Of a DNA stretch of 18,082 bases, positions 7,882 to 16,130 are shown in pieces; the stretch's first letter is position 1; every line of letters starts with the position of its first letter. The translations under genes were made by a program, and so were the position numbers. The notes beneath the pieces are model-generated. The model searched no databases. It saw only the letters and a list, made by a program, of their open reading frames with translations, and was not told where the DNA came from. The DNA comes from CAZIIK01 sp964539235 (lineage in GTDB: Bacteria > Pseudomonadota > Gammaproteobacteria > Francisellales > CACEW01), in the NCBI GenBank assembly GCA_964539235.1, contig CAZIIK010000115.1, positions 1 through 18,082 of the forward strand, written 5' to 3'.

Positions 7882-8317
7882 ACAAATTGTACTGGGCTTT
7901 GACTATGGCCTAAAACGCATTGGCATGGCGATTGGCCAAAGCATTACCGGCACAGCTGCACCGCTGGAAACCTTGAATGTCTACGCAGAAAAAATCGATT
8001 GGCCAAGCTGTGATCGTCTCTTCAACAGCTGGAAACCCACTCATTTGGTTGTAGGTCTGCCAATCCCGGAGCGCAATATCGACCAAACGCTACTCAAAGC
8101 AGCCCGTGAACTTGCCGTAACATTAGCCAAACGTTATGCTCGTCCGGTTTATGGCGTCGATGAAAGTTTTACCACGCGCATGGCCAGACAATATTTACAA
8201 GAACGACATGGAAAATCCGCCAACCATCTCAAAGTCGATGGTATTGCAGCTTGCTTGATTGTAGAAAGCTTTCTACGCGAAGGTGGTGTTGCGTTGGCAG
8301 ATGTAACGGATCATTGA
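7874..8317 (+). CDS. ruvX: RuvX/YqgF-family nuclease
   Basis: This RNase H-fold protein belongs to the YqgF/RuvX family, described as a Holliday junction resolvase-like nuclease with a role in rRNA processing. The 147-residue product keeps the three acidic positions: D10 in GFDYGLKRIG, E97 in VDESFTT, and D122 in KVDGIAA. The usual loop after VGLP (LNMDGT in E. coli) is replaced by IPERNID, a departure in a conserved spot. The start at ATG 7874, inside the end of rsgA, gives the canonical N-terminus. The open frame extends upstream within rsgA, but that part has no family similarity. Confidence 0.92.
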   Translation: MDKQIVLGFDYGLKRIGMAIGQSITGTAAPLETLNVYAEKIDWPSCDRLFNSWKPTHLVVGLPIPERNIDQTLLKAARELAVTLAKRYARPVYGVDESFTTRMARQYLQERHGKSANHLKVDGIAACLIVESFLREGGVALADVTDH

Positions 8318-8334
8318 CTCAACATGGCAGCACT

Positions 8335-9315
8335 ATGACAAAGAAAAATTACCTTCCGCCCAAACCAGCCCTTTGGCAAGGACGTGACGATGGCATTGCC
8401 CACGAAAGACTGTTTCAAAGCATCGAATGCTTAGACCTAAACACTAGTGTCACGCCGACCTCAACACAAAATGGTCGGCATTATGCGCTGCTAGGATTTT
8501 CCTGTGACCAAGGTGTGATACGCAACCAAGGTCGGCCTGGTGCCAAAAATGCTCCGGCTGCCATCCGCAAGCGCCTGGCTAATCTGCCACTGCATCAAAC
8601 CGCTTCTGTGACTGATGTGGGTGATATTGTCTGTAGACGTTCTTTGGCAACCGCTCAGCAGCAGTTAGGCACAACCGTTGCAGAATTGTTAGAACAAGGT
8701 TACAGCCCTCTCGTCTTAGGAGGTGGTCACGAAACGGCTTGGGGCCATTTTCAAGGCATTGACGCTGCGGGTCTAAGTGAAGATATCGGCATTATTAACT
8801 TTGATGCTCATTTTGATCTACGGCCTTTATTAGCCGATGGTGATGGTTCATCGGGCACACCATTCCTCCAAATTGCTGAGCAACAGCAGGCCAAACAACG
8901 CGATTTTAATTACCTCTGCTTAGGCATACAGCCATTGGCAAACACGCGCTCATTGTTTGAAACCGCAGAAGAATTCGGCTGCCAATATATCTTGGCGGAA
9001 GATTTTTATTTGCAGGATCAAGCCGACATTATGCGTATGATTCAACGTTTTCTTGATGCACATTCGCGTATTTATCTCAGTATTTGCCTGGATGTGTTTT
9101 CAGCGGCACATGCTCCAGGTGTCAGCGCACCACAGGCATTTGGTCTGCTGCCACAACATGTATTATTTTATCTGCGCATGATCGCGCATTCCGGCAAAGT
9201 CGTCAGCATGGATGTGGTGGAGCTCTCGCCACCTTTTGATCGTGATGACATTACCGCCACGTTGGCAGCACAACTGCTACTGGAATACATCTCGTCAACA
9301 CCGGGAATTGCCTGA
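8335..9315 (+). CDS. hutG: Formimidoylglutamase
   Basis: HutG is a manganese enzyme of the arginase/ureohydrolase family that splits N-formimidoylglutamate into glutamate and formamide, the last step of the four-enzyme histidine pathway. The 326-residue product has the metal motifs GGGHETAWGH (H132), NFDAHFDLRP (D157, H159, D161) and a third motif LSICLDVFSAAHAPGVSAP with D253. In the third motif the first Asp of the arginase DxD pair is Cys251. ATG 8335 was chosen because the family-like sequence starts just after it. It lies 17 bases after the ruvX stop with only a poor Shine-Dalgarno. A four-codon frame at 8324-8338 ends on this start and might couple translation. The stop shares one base with hutI. 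Confidence 0.93.
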   Translation: MTKKNYLPPKPALWQGRDDGIAHERLFQSIECLDLNTSVTPTSTQNGRHYALLGFSCDQGVIRNQGRPGAKNAPAAIRKRLANLPLHQTASVTDVGDIVCRRSLATAQQQLGTTVAELLEQGYSPLVLGGGHETAWGHFQGIDAAGLSEDIGIINFDAHFDLRPLLADGDGSSGTPFLQIAEQQQAKQRDFNYLCLGIQPLANTRSLFETAEEFGCQYILAEDFYLQDQADIMRMIQRFLDAHSRIYLSICLDVFSAAHAPGVSAPQAFGLLPQHVLFYLRMIAHSGKVVSMDVVELSPPFDRDDITATLAAQLLLEYISSTPGIA

Positions 9316-10541
9316 TGACCACACAACGCTTTAATCATTTCCATGCAGCGACATTGGATGCTCAGGCAACCGATGACTTTGGCTGTATCCATGATGCTGA
9401 AATGGTGGTGGAAGCCGGTAAAATTGCCTGGATTGGTCCAGCCAAGCAATTACCCGACTGCTATCGCGGTTTGCCAACCGAAGATCTGGGAGGACATTGG
9501 ATAACACCCGGTCTGATCGATTGCCATACACATATTGTTTATTCTGGCCATCGCGCCCATGAGTTTGAAATGCGTCTCAATGGCAAAAGTTACGCGGAGA
9601 TTGCCCAATATGGTGGCGGCATTGTGTCAACCGTGGCGGCAGTTCAACAAGCGGAACCGATGCAACTACGGCAGGAAGCTGAAAAACGCTTAGATGCCAT
9701 GATGGCGCAGGGTGTAACCACTGTTGAAATCAAATCGGGCTATGGCCTCGACCTGGCAAACGAGCTCAAAATGCTCAGTGTTATTGGCGAACTGGCCCAG
9801 CGCCGTCCAATCAATATTCATCCAACGTATTTGGCGTTACATGCTTTGCCGAAAAATGTGACTGATGCACAGATTTATACCGACAGCGTTATCAATGAAT
9901 TTTTACCGGCGGTTCATATGCAAGGTATTGCCACGGCAGTCGATGTTTTCTGTGAAAAAATTGCGTTTAGCGCTACTCAATCGCACCGGGTATTACAAGC
10001 GGCACAACAACTCGGTTTTGACCTAAAAATACATGCAGAACAATTGTCGGATCAAAAAGGCGCCGCAACGGCCGCCAAACTCGGTGCGTTGTCGGCTGAT
10101 CATTTGGAGTATCTCAGTGAAGCCGGTGTAGCCGCCATGGCAGCTGCTGGAAACACAGCTGTGCTGCTACCCGGCGCATTTTATTTTCTACGTGAAACGC
10201 AATTGCCCCCGATTGATTTATTACGCAGTTATCAAGTGCCTATGGCCATTGCGACTGACTGTAATCCTGGCAGTTCGCCCACAACCGCTCTGCCATTAAT
10301 GCTGAGCATGGCTTGTCAGTTTTTTGGTATGACGCCAGTGGAAGTATTACGTGGGGTGACCATTGAAGCCGCTCGTGCGTTAGGTGTGGCTGAGCAACGC
10401 GGTTCGCTCACACCTGCAAAAGAGGCTGACTTTACCGTGTGGGACATCCAATCGCCGGTGGACTTGGCGTACCATTTTGGCGAGAATCGCTGCCTTAAAA
10501 CATTTCACCAAGGACAGTGTTGCTATGCAAAATCGTCATGA
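9315..10541 (+). CDS. hutI: Imidazolonepropionase
   Basis: HutI is a cytoplasmic amidohydrolase-superfamily enzyme that hydrolyses 4-imidazolone-5-propionate to N-formimidoylglutamate. The 408-residue product has the expected length and metal ligands: H71 and H73 in DCHTHIVYSGHR, H240 in KIHAEQLS, and D315 in AIATDCNPGSSP. E242, H263 (ADHLEYL) and R80 fit the catalytic and substrate positions. The ATG uses the last base of the hutG stop (TGATG). The 3' end overlaps hutU by 17 bases, so the two are surely in one transcript. Confidence 0.96.
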   Translation: MTTQRFNHFHAATLDAQATDDFGCIHDAEMVVEAGKIAWIGPAKQLPDCYRGLPTEDLGGHWITPGLIDCHTHIVYSGHRAHEFEMRLNGKSYAEIAQYGGGIVSTVAAVQQAEPMQLRQEAEKRLDAMMAQGVTTVEIKSGYGLDLANELKMLSVIGELAQRRPINIHPTYLALHALPKNVTDAQIYTDSVINEFLPAVHMQGIATAVDVFCEKIAFSATQSHRVLQAAQQLGFDLKIHAEQLSDQKGAATAAKLGALSADHLEYLSEAGVAAMAAAGNTAVLLPGAFYFLRETQLPPIDLLRSYQVPMAIATDCNPGSSPTTALPLMLSMACQFFGMTPVEVLRGVTIEAARALGVAEQRGSLTPAKEADFTVWDIQSPVDLAYHFGENRCLKTFHQGQCCYAKSS

Positions 10542-12198
10542 TCCCTCTCGTGTAATCCACGCGCCTCACGGCACTCAACGCAGCTGTAAGAGCTGGTTAA
10601 CGGAGGCAGTGCTCCGCATGCTAATGAACAACCTCGATCCTGAGGTGGCTGAGATCCCATCCGACTTGGTAGTGTACGGTGGCATTGGTCGAGCCGCCCG
10701 CAACTGGGCATGCTATGACAAAATCGTTGCCATACTCCAAACATTGGAAGATGAAGAAACGTTACTGGTGCAATCTGGTAAACCCGTCGGCGTATTCAAA
10801 ACCCATGCAAACGCACCGCGCGTATTAATTGCCAACTCAAATTTGGTGCCGCATTGGGCGAATTGGGAACATTTCAACGAACTCGATCAAAAAGGCCTGA
10901 TGATGTTTGGCCAAATGACAGCGGGTTCTTGGATTTATATTGGCAGCCAAGGCATTGTGCAGGGCACCTATGAAACCTTTGTGGAAATGGGACGGCAGCA
11001 TTACAACGGCAGCTTAAGTGGTAAATGGATCTTAACCGCTGGTTTAGGTGGCATGGGCGGTGCCCAGCCACTGGCAGCGGTGATGGCTGGCGCTTCAATG
11101 TTGGCAGTTGAATGTGATCCCACGCGCATCCAAAAACGTTTAGACACGGGTTATTTAGATGCACGTGCAGATTCATTAGATGAAGCTTTGCAGTTAATTG
11201 AAGATGCCTGTGTCAAGGACCAACCGCTTTCCGTTGGTTTATTAGGCAACGCCGCCGACATCTACCCCGAATTGATTCAACGCGGTATTCGCCCAGATGC
11301 CGTGACGGATCAAACCAGTGCTCATGACCCATTGAATGGCTATTTGCCGGCAGGGTGGTCATTGGAAAAAGCTGCAACGCTACGCCATGAAGATCCACAA
11401 GCAGTTGTTGCCGCAGCAAAGGCATCCATGGCCATTCAGGTTGAGGCTATGCTGGCGTTTCAACGCCAAGGTATTCCGACGTTTGATTACGGCAATAACA
11501 TTCGTCAGATGGCACTGGAAGTGGGTTGCACGCAGGCCTTTGATTTTCCAGGCTTTGTGCCAGCTTATATCCGACCGTTATTCTGCAAAGGGATTGGCCC
11601 GTTCCGCTTTGCCGCCTTATCCGGCGACCCAGAAGACATCTTTAAAATGGACGCCAAAATCAAAGAATTGATTCCAGATGACCCGCATTTGCACCACTGG
11701 TTGGATATGGCAAAAGAGAAAATCCACTTTCAAGGCTTACCCTGCCGTATTTGTTGGATTGGCTTGGGTGACCGCGCACGGGTAGGTGTCGCCTTTAATG
11801 AAATGGTGAAATCTGGCGAATTAAAGGCACCGATCGTTATTGGTCGCGACCATTTGGATTCTGGATCCGTGGCAAGTCCCAACCGAGAAACCGAAGCCAT
11901 GAAAGATGGTTCCGACGCTGTTTCGGATTGGCCTTTATTGAATGCATTGCTGAATACCGCCAGTGGTGCCACTTGGGTCAGTTTGCATCATGGTGGTGGT
12001 GTCGGCATGGGTTTTGCCCAACACGCCGGCATGGTGATTTGCGCCGATGGCACTGATGCAGCGGCTGAACGTTTGCAGAATGTATTGACCAATGACCCAG
12101 GTACAGGCGTCATGCGCCACGCAGATGCTGGGTATGACGTTGCCATTCAATGTGCGGCTGAAAATAACCTCAATCTCCCCATGGTCAATCAAGGATAA
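10525..12198 (+). CDS. hutU: Urocanate hydratase
   Basis: HutU (urocanase) converts urocanate to imidazolonepropionate using tightly bound NAD+ as an electrophile. The 557-residue product equals the length of the Pseudomonas putida enzyme. It has YGGIGRAARNW (51-61), the nucleotide-binding GLGGMGGAQPLA (173-184), CKGIGPFRFAALSGDPEDI (354 onward), and the catalytic cysteine C410 in RICWIGLGDRA, at the same number as in P. putida. The ATG at 10525, inside the end of hutI, was chosen for its AAGGA ten bases upstream and the typical MQNRHDPSRVI start. Open frame upstream of it lies within hutI and is not part of the protein. Confidence 0.97.
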   Translation: MQNRHDPSRVIHAPHGTQRSCKSWLTEAVLRMLMNNLDPEVAEIPSDLVVYGGIGRAARNWACYDKIVAILQTLEDEETLLVQSGKPVGVFKTHANAPRVLIANSNLVPHWANWEHFNELDQKGLMMFGQMTAGSWIYIGSQGIVQGTYETFVEMGRQHYNGSLSGKWILTAGLGGMGGAQPLAAVMAGASMLAVECDPTRIQKRLDTGYLDARADSLDEALQLIEDACVKDQPLSVGLLGNAADIYPELIQRGIRPDAVTDQTSAHDPLNGYLPAGWSLEKAATLRHEDPQAVVAAAKASMAIQVEAMLAFQRQGIPTFDYGNNIRQMALEVGCTQAFDFPGFVPAYIRPLFCKGIGPFRFAALSGDPEDIFKMDAKIKELIPDDPHLHHWLDMAKEKIHFQGLPCRICWIGLGDRARVGVAFNEMVKSGELKAPIVIGRDHLDSGSVASPNRETEAMKDGSDAVSDWPLLNALLNTASGATWVSLHHGGGVGMGFAQHAGMVICADGTDAAAERLQNVLTNDPGTGVMRHADAGYDVAIQCAAENNLNLPMVNQG

Positions 12199-12203
12199 TT
12201 GTC

Positions 12204-13709
12204 ATGACAAAAATGTTAGAAGTCGGGAGTGTTGACCTGACGATTTGTCGGCAAGCATACCAAGGCCCTATTGCTATTCAGCTGAGTGATACCGACTGGC
12301 AGAATGTACAAACTTCAGCTGATTTGGTCGAAAACATTAAGCAATCCGGCAATACGGTGTATGGCATTAATACCGGTTTTGGTGCGCTGGCACACCAATC
12401 TATTGCTCATGACCAGTTACAGGCTTTACAAGAAAACATTGTCTTATCACACGCGGCTGGCGTCGGTGAGCCGTTGCCTGCAGGTGTTGTCCGTTTAATT
12501 TTATTGTTAAAAATCAACAGTTTGGCCCAAGGCTATTCCGGCATTCAGCCACAGACACTGAAAGCCCTAATTGCACTGTTGAATGCTGATTTATTGCCAG
12601 TAATCCCAGCCAAAGGTTCTGTCGGTGCATCAGGGGATTTAGCGCCTTTAGCTCATATGGCCGCCGTTTTAATCGGTGTTGGCGATGTTATACAACAAGG
12701 TCAACGCCTCAGTGCTGTAGAAGCACTCGACCAGTTAGAGATGAAACCTATTACATTGCAAGCCAAAGAAGGCCTGGCGTTACTCAATGGCACACAAGTT
12801 TCGACGGCAATTGCCATTGGTGCATTACTGCAAACTGAAACCTTGTTCCACAATGCAATTGTGGCAGGCAGCATGAGTGTTGAAGCCGCAGCCGGTTCCT
12901 TCAAACCATTTGATGCACGCATTCATCAAGTTCGTGGTCAGTTGGGTCAACAACAAGTGGCGCAATGGTACCGGGAATGGTTAACCGAAAGTGAAATTAA
13001 CAGCAGTCATGCCGTCTGTCAGCGAGTACAAGATCCGTATTCCTTACGTTGCCAACCACAAGTCATGGGGGCTTGTTGGGATACCTGGCAACATGTTGCA
13101 CAGATTCTTGTGCGCGAAGCCAATGGCGTGTCAGACAATCCATTGTTGTTTCCGGACAACGGCGACAGTATTTCTGGCGGTAATTTTCATGCGGAACCCG
13201 TGGCCATGGTGGCAGATATGTTGGCATTGGTGTTGTCAGAAATTGCTGCCATGTCAGAACGCCGCATCGCATTGTTAATCGATAAACATTTCAGCGAATT
13301 GCCTGGGTTTTTGGTGAAAGAAAGCGGATTAAATTCTGGTTTTATGCTGGCACATGTCACGGCCACTGCGTTGGCCAGTGAAAACAAAGCCCTGGCCACA
13401 CCGCGCTGTGTCGATAGCATGCCTACATCGGCCAACCAAGAAGACCATGTCAGCATGGCCACTAACGCCGCGCGCAGATTGCTTGAAATGGCAGAAAATA
13501 GCACTTACGTGGTGGCCATTGAATTATTGGCTGCTTGCCAAGGTGTCTCTTTACGCGCACCTTTGCAGACCACGCAACCTTTGCTGAAAATTTTGACACG
13601 GGTTCGACAACAGGTACCGGAATATACACAAGACCGTTATTTCGCACCGGACATCGAAGCCATTTATCAGTTGATCGTGAATACCGATCTGCGCGCACAA
13701 CGGACCTAA
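12204..13709 (+). CDS. hutH: Histidine ammonia-lyase
   Basis: HutH removes ammonia from L-histidine to give trans-urocanate, the first step of the pathway. The 501-residue product carries the Ala142-Ser143-Gly144 triplet (GSVGASGDLAPLAHM) that cyclises into the MIO electrophile, with the serine numbered as in the P. putida enzyme. Also present are YGINTGFGALA (Y53), NSSHAVCQRVQDPYSLRC, GGNFHAEPVAM and SANQEDHVSMA, all catalytic-site segments of the family. The start has AAGGA eight bases upstream, overlapping the end of hutU. It is unusual that the first pathway enzyme is encoded last of the four. Confidence 0.97.
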   Translation: MTKMLEVGSVDLTICRQAYQGPIAIQLSDTDWQNVQTSADLVENIKQSGNTVYGINTGFGALAHQSIAHDQLQALQENIVLSHAAGVGEPLPAGVVRLILLLKINSLAQGYSGIQPQTLKALIALLNADLLPVIPAKGSVGASGDLAPLAHMAAVLIGVGDVIQQGQRLSAVEALDQLEMKPITLQAKEGLALLNGTQVSTAIAIGALLQTETLFHNAIVAGSMSVEAAAGSFKPFDARIHQVRGQLGQQQVAQWYREWLTESEINSSHAVCQRVQDPYSLRCQPQVMGACWDTWQHVAQILVREANGVSDNPLLFPDNGDSISGGNFHAEPVAMVADMLALVLSEIAAMSERRIALLIDKHFSELPGFLVKESGLNSGFMLAHVTATALASENKALATPRCVDSMPTSANQEDHVSMATNAARRLLEMAENSTYVVAIELLAACQGVSLRAPLQTTQPLLKILTRVRQQVPEYTQDRYFAPDIEAIYQLIVNTDLRAQRT

Positions 13710-13715
13710 TATCTA

Positions 13716-14738
13716 ATGAAAAACCAAAGTCTGACCTTAAGCCACGAAACTATTCACCCTGGCGAGCAGGTCTCTTTGGCATTGCCGTTACCGGAACTGT
13801 TTAGTTGTGCTCCCATGTATATGCCGATCAAAGTGGTCCACGGCAAACAGGCAGGGCCATGCTTATTGGTCACTGCAGCTATGCATGGCAATGAGCTCAA
13901 TGGCGCTGAAATTATTAATCGTTTGTTACAGTCCAATAGTGTTAAAAAACTCAAAGGCACACTGATCGCTGTACCAATTATGAATGTTTATGGCTTTATC
14001 AATAAAAGTCGAACATTACCGGGCGGCAGCGCTTTGGGCACGAGTTTTCCTGGTAGTGCCCAAGGTTCACATGCCGCACGTCTGGCGCATGTCTTCTGCA
14101 CGGAAATTTTCCAACTGGCAGACTATTGCATTGATCTGCAAACCGGTTGGTTAAACCATTCCAATTTACCGCAAATCTTTGTCACAGATGATCATACAAC
14201 CGAACTTGAGTTGGCACATGCATTTGGTGCTCCGGTGATCTCCGAAGTCAGTGCACCCAAAGGTTCTTTGCGGGCCCATGCCAATCAAGTTGAAACGCCT
14301 TATCTGGTTTATGAAGCGGGTGAAGCCCTGCGGTTTGACGAGTCGGCCATTCGTATGGGTATGAAAGGTGTGATCAATGTTATGCGGCATATGGGTATGC
14401 TGCCTCGTTCCCACAAAACGCAAACAACACATAAATCTTTACTCATGCGGGATACCCGTTGGATTCGATCGCCGACCAGTGGCATCAGCTATTCCACTAT
14501 TAAACTGGGTCAACAGGTGGAAAAAGGCGAACAATTAAGCGTCATTAAAGACCCTTTTGGTGCTGGACCTAGTGTGCCAGTGCGTGCACCCTTTTCGGGT
14601 ATTGTCGTTAGCGTTAATCACTTACCGCTGGTCTATGAAGGTGTGTCATTATTTCAGCTGGCGACCTTTGAACGACTGTCGTTTGCCGCCACACATATTG
14701 AAGATTGGATTGACGATTCCGATAACCAGGCGGAATAA
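13716..14738 (+). CDS. AstE/AspA-family (M14-like) deacylase homologue with altered active site
   Basis: The 340-residue protein has the layout of the succinylglutamate desuccinylase/aspartoacylase family: a carboxypeptidase-like domain and, from about residue 245, a small beta-rich domain (SPTSGISY to PVRAPFSGIVVSV) resembling a lipoyl-like fold. The first two zinc ligands are present (H57 and E60 in MHGNELNG), as are R99 and the catalytic glutamate in VYEAGE (E200 or E203). Two key places differ from close relatives as I remember them: DLNRSFPG is ALGTSFPG (residues 106-113), losing the arginine, and DLHTG is DLQTG (Q142), losing the third zinc ligand. It lies six bases after hutH and five before the transporter. 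The substrate is unknown, and a non-catalytic or altered role is possible. Confidence 0.8.
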   Translation: MKNQSLTLSHETIHPGEQVSLALPLPELFSCAPMYMPIKVVHGKQAGPCLLVTAAMHGNELNGAEIINRLLQSNSVKKLKGTLIAVPIMNVYGFINKSRTLPGGSALGTSFPGSAQGSHAARLAHVFCTEIFQLADYCIDLQTGWLNHSNLPQIFVTDDHTTELELAHAFGAPVISEVSAPKGSLRAHANQVETPYLVYEAGEALRFDESAIRMGMKGVINVMRHMGMLPRSHKTQTTHKSLLMRDTRWIRSPTSGISYSTIKLGQQVEKGEQLSVIKDPFGAGPSVPVRAPFSGIVVSVNHLPLVYEGVSLFQLATFERLSFAATHIEDWIDDSDNQAE

Positions 14739-14743
14739 ATACC

Positions 14744-16030
14744 ATGCAACCCAAACAGCAATCGATTAGCGACTTAGGCATTTTTATTTGGGCGATTGCA
14801 GCCGTTTTCTTTCTCTATGAATTTTTTCTCCGAACTTTTGTCGGGTCGCTTGCACAACAGTTGATTCAAGCACTGCATTTAAATATCACACAATTCACCC
14901 TGATGGGTTCTGCTTACTACTTAGCCTATGGATTGATGCAAATGCCTGTTGGTGTGTTGGCCGATAAATTTGGGGTTAAGCGCATTATGGTATTTGCAAC
15001 GTTAACCTGTGCCCTGGCAACTTTTTTGTTCGCCCATGCAAATGGTTTTACTGAAGCTTTGTTGGCGCGCTTTTTGATGGGATTTGGATCTTCTTTCGCC
15101 TTTGTCTGCCTATTAGTGATTGCATCTAATTGGTTCCCCATCCGCTTTTTTGGTTTCTTTGCGGGGTTATCGCAATTTATTGGCACCATGGGCCCTGTCT
15201 TGGCTGGCGGCCCTCTCATTGCCTGGTTAGCCGACAGTCATATCAATTGGCGTTTAGCCCTCAGCGGTATTGGTGGTTTTGGCATTGTATTGGCGATTTT
15301 GTCGGCCTTGTTTGTCAAAAGTAAACCTAAAGGCCACAAACACACCTTGCGTGTTTTGCATAAAACTGAACCATTGCTGACACGCTTAAGCCGGCTATGC
15401 AAAACCAGGCAAGCTTGGGCGATTGCCATTTATTCCGCCAGCGTTTACGTCTCTATTGCCGTTATGGCAGCTGCTTGGGGAACCGATTATTTACAAACCA
15501 TTGGCCTCTCGCAACAAGATGCCGCCACAATGATGTCGATCGCTTGGATTGCCTACGCCATTGGTTGCCCAGGCTTTGGTTTTTTGTCTGACTTGATGAA
15601 ACGGCGGAAACCTTTTTTAGTACTATGCGCGGCATTGGGCGTATGCAGTATGTCGTTGATTGTTTATGGCCACTTCACCCACCTCACGATCTATGAAATA
15701 TTATTTTTTATGCTGGGATTGGCAGCCACCGGGCAAAATATAGGCTTTGCCGCCATTGCAGAACACAGTCGACCGGATACAAAAGCCATTGCCTTGGGAC
15801 TCAACAATGGTCTAATTACACTGTCAGGTGCGGTTTTTCCAATTGCGATCGGTTATTTGATTGCCATCGCGCAAGGCGATAGCAATGCTCAGCATGTATC
15901 GGTCCATGCGTTTGTGATTGGCTTATCTTTACTACCCGCTGTCTACGTAATTTCACTGTTGGTCAGTCTATTTGCCTGCCAAGAAACCTACTGTAAGCCA
16001 CAGAAAGGCGTGATTGTGTTGGAAGGATAA
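14744..16030 (+). CDS. MFS transporter, possibly for histidine or a pathway intermediate
   Basis: The 428-residue protein has twelve hydrophobic segments in two halves of six, separated by a basic loop near 210-235 (VKSKPKGHKHTL), the major facilitator plan. The motif A loop between segments 2 and 3 is clear (GVLADKFGVKR, 70-80), and a related loop (GFLSDLMKRRK) follows segment 8. The N-terminal LYEFFLRTFVGSL resembles MFS proteins of Legionellales, including the Pht amino-acid group, from memory. Being last in the hut gene string, five bases after the AstE/AspA homologue, it plausibly imports histidine or urocanate. The substrate cannot be read from sequence. Confidence 0.85.
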   Translation: MQPKQQSISDLGIFIWAIAAVFFLYEFFLRTFVGSLAQQLIQALHLNITQFTLMGSAYYLAYGLMQMPVGVLADKFGVKRIMVFATLTCALATFLFAHANGFTEALLARFLMGFGSSFAFVCLLVIASNWFPIRFFGFFAGLSQFIGTMGPVLAGGPLIAWLADSHINWRLALSGIGGFGIVLAILSALFVKSKPKGHKHTLRVLHKTEPLLTRLSRLCKTRQAWAIAIYSASVYVSIAVMAAAWGTDYLQTIGLSQQDAATMMSIAWIAYAIGCPGFGFLSDLMKRRKPFLVLCAALGVCSMSLIVYGHFTHLTIYEILFFMLGLAATGQNIGFAAIAEHSRPDTKAIALGLNNGLITLSGAVFPIAIGYLIAIAQGDSNAQHVSVHAFVIGLSLLPAVYVISLLVSLFACQETYCKPQKGVIVLEG

Positions 16031-16048
16031 GGCGGCCTCATAAGGGCA

Positions 16049-16083
16049 GTAGCCACAAACAGCGAAAACGCTATTTGTGGCTA
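16049..16083. repeat. 35-base hairpin repeat, copy 1
   Basis: TAGCCACAAA (16050-16059) pairs perfectly with TTTGTGGCTA (16074-16083). After one C/A mismatch, AGCG pairs with CGCT around an AAAA loop. The element lies between the convergent MFS and ATPase genes, so it could act as a terminator for either, but neither strand has a T run after the stem. A second copy in the same orientation lies beyond the other end of the ATPase gene (17619-17653); the two are identical at 32 of 35 positions. Confidence 0.85.
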
Positions 16084-16130
16084 ACCAAATGGTATCGTCA
16101 CGCGTTTCTTGCTGTGAAAACTGGGAAAAT

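Noticed and set aside
8324..8338. Four-codon frame ending on the hutG start codon
   Set aside because: The overlap could allow coupled translation, but such a short frame occurs easily by chance and has no clear ribosome-binding site.
16049..16083. Simple bidirectional terminator between convergent genes
   Set aside because: Neither strand has a T run after the stem, and a near-identical copy lies upstream of the ATPase gene where a terminator for it would make no sense.
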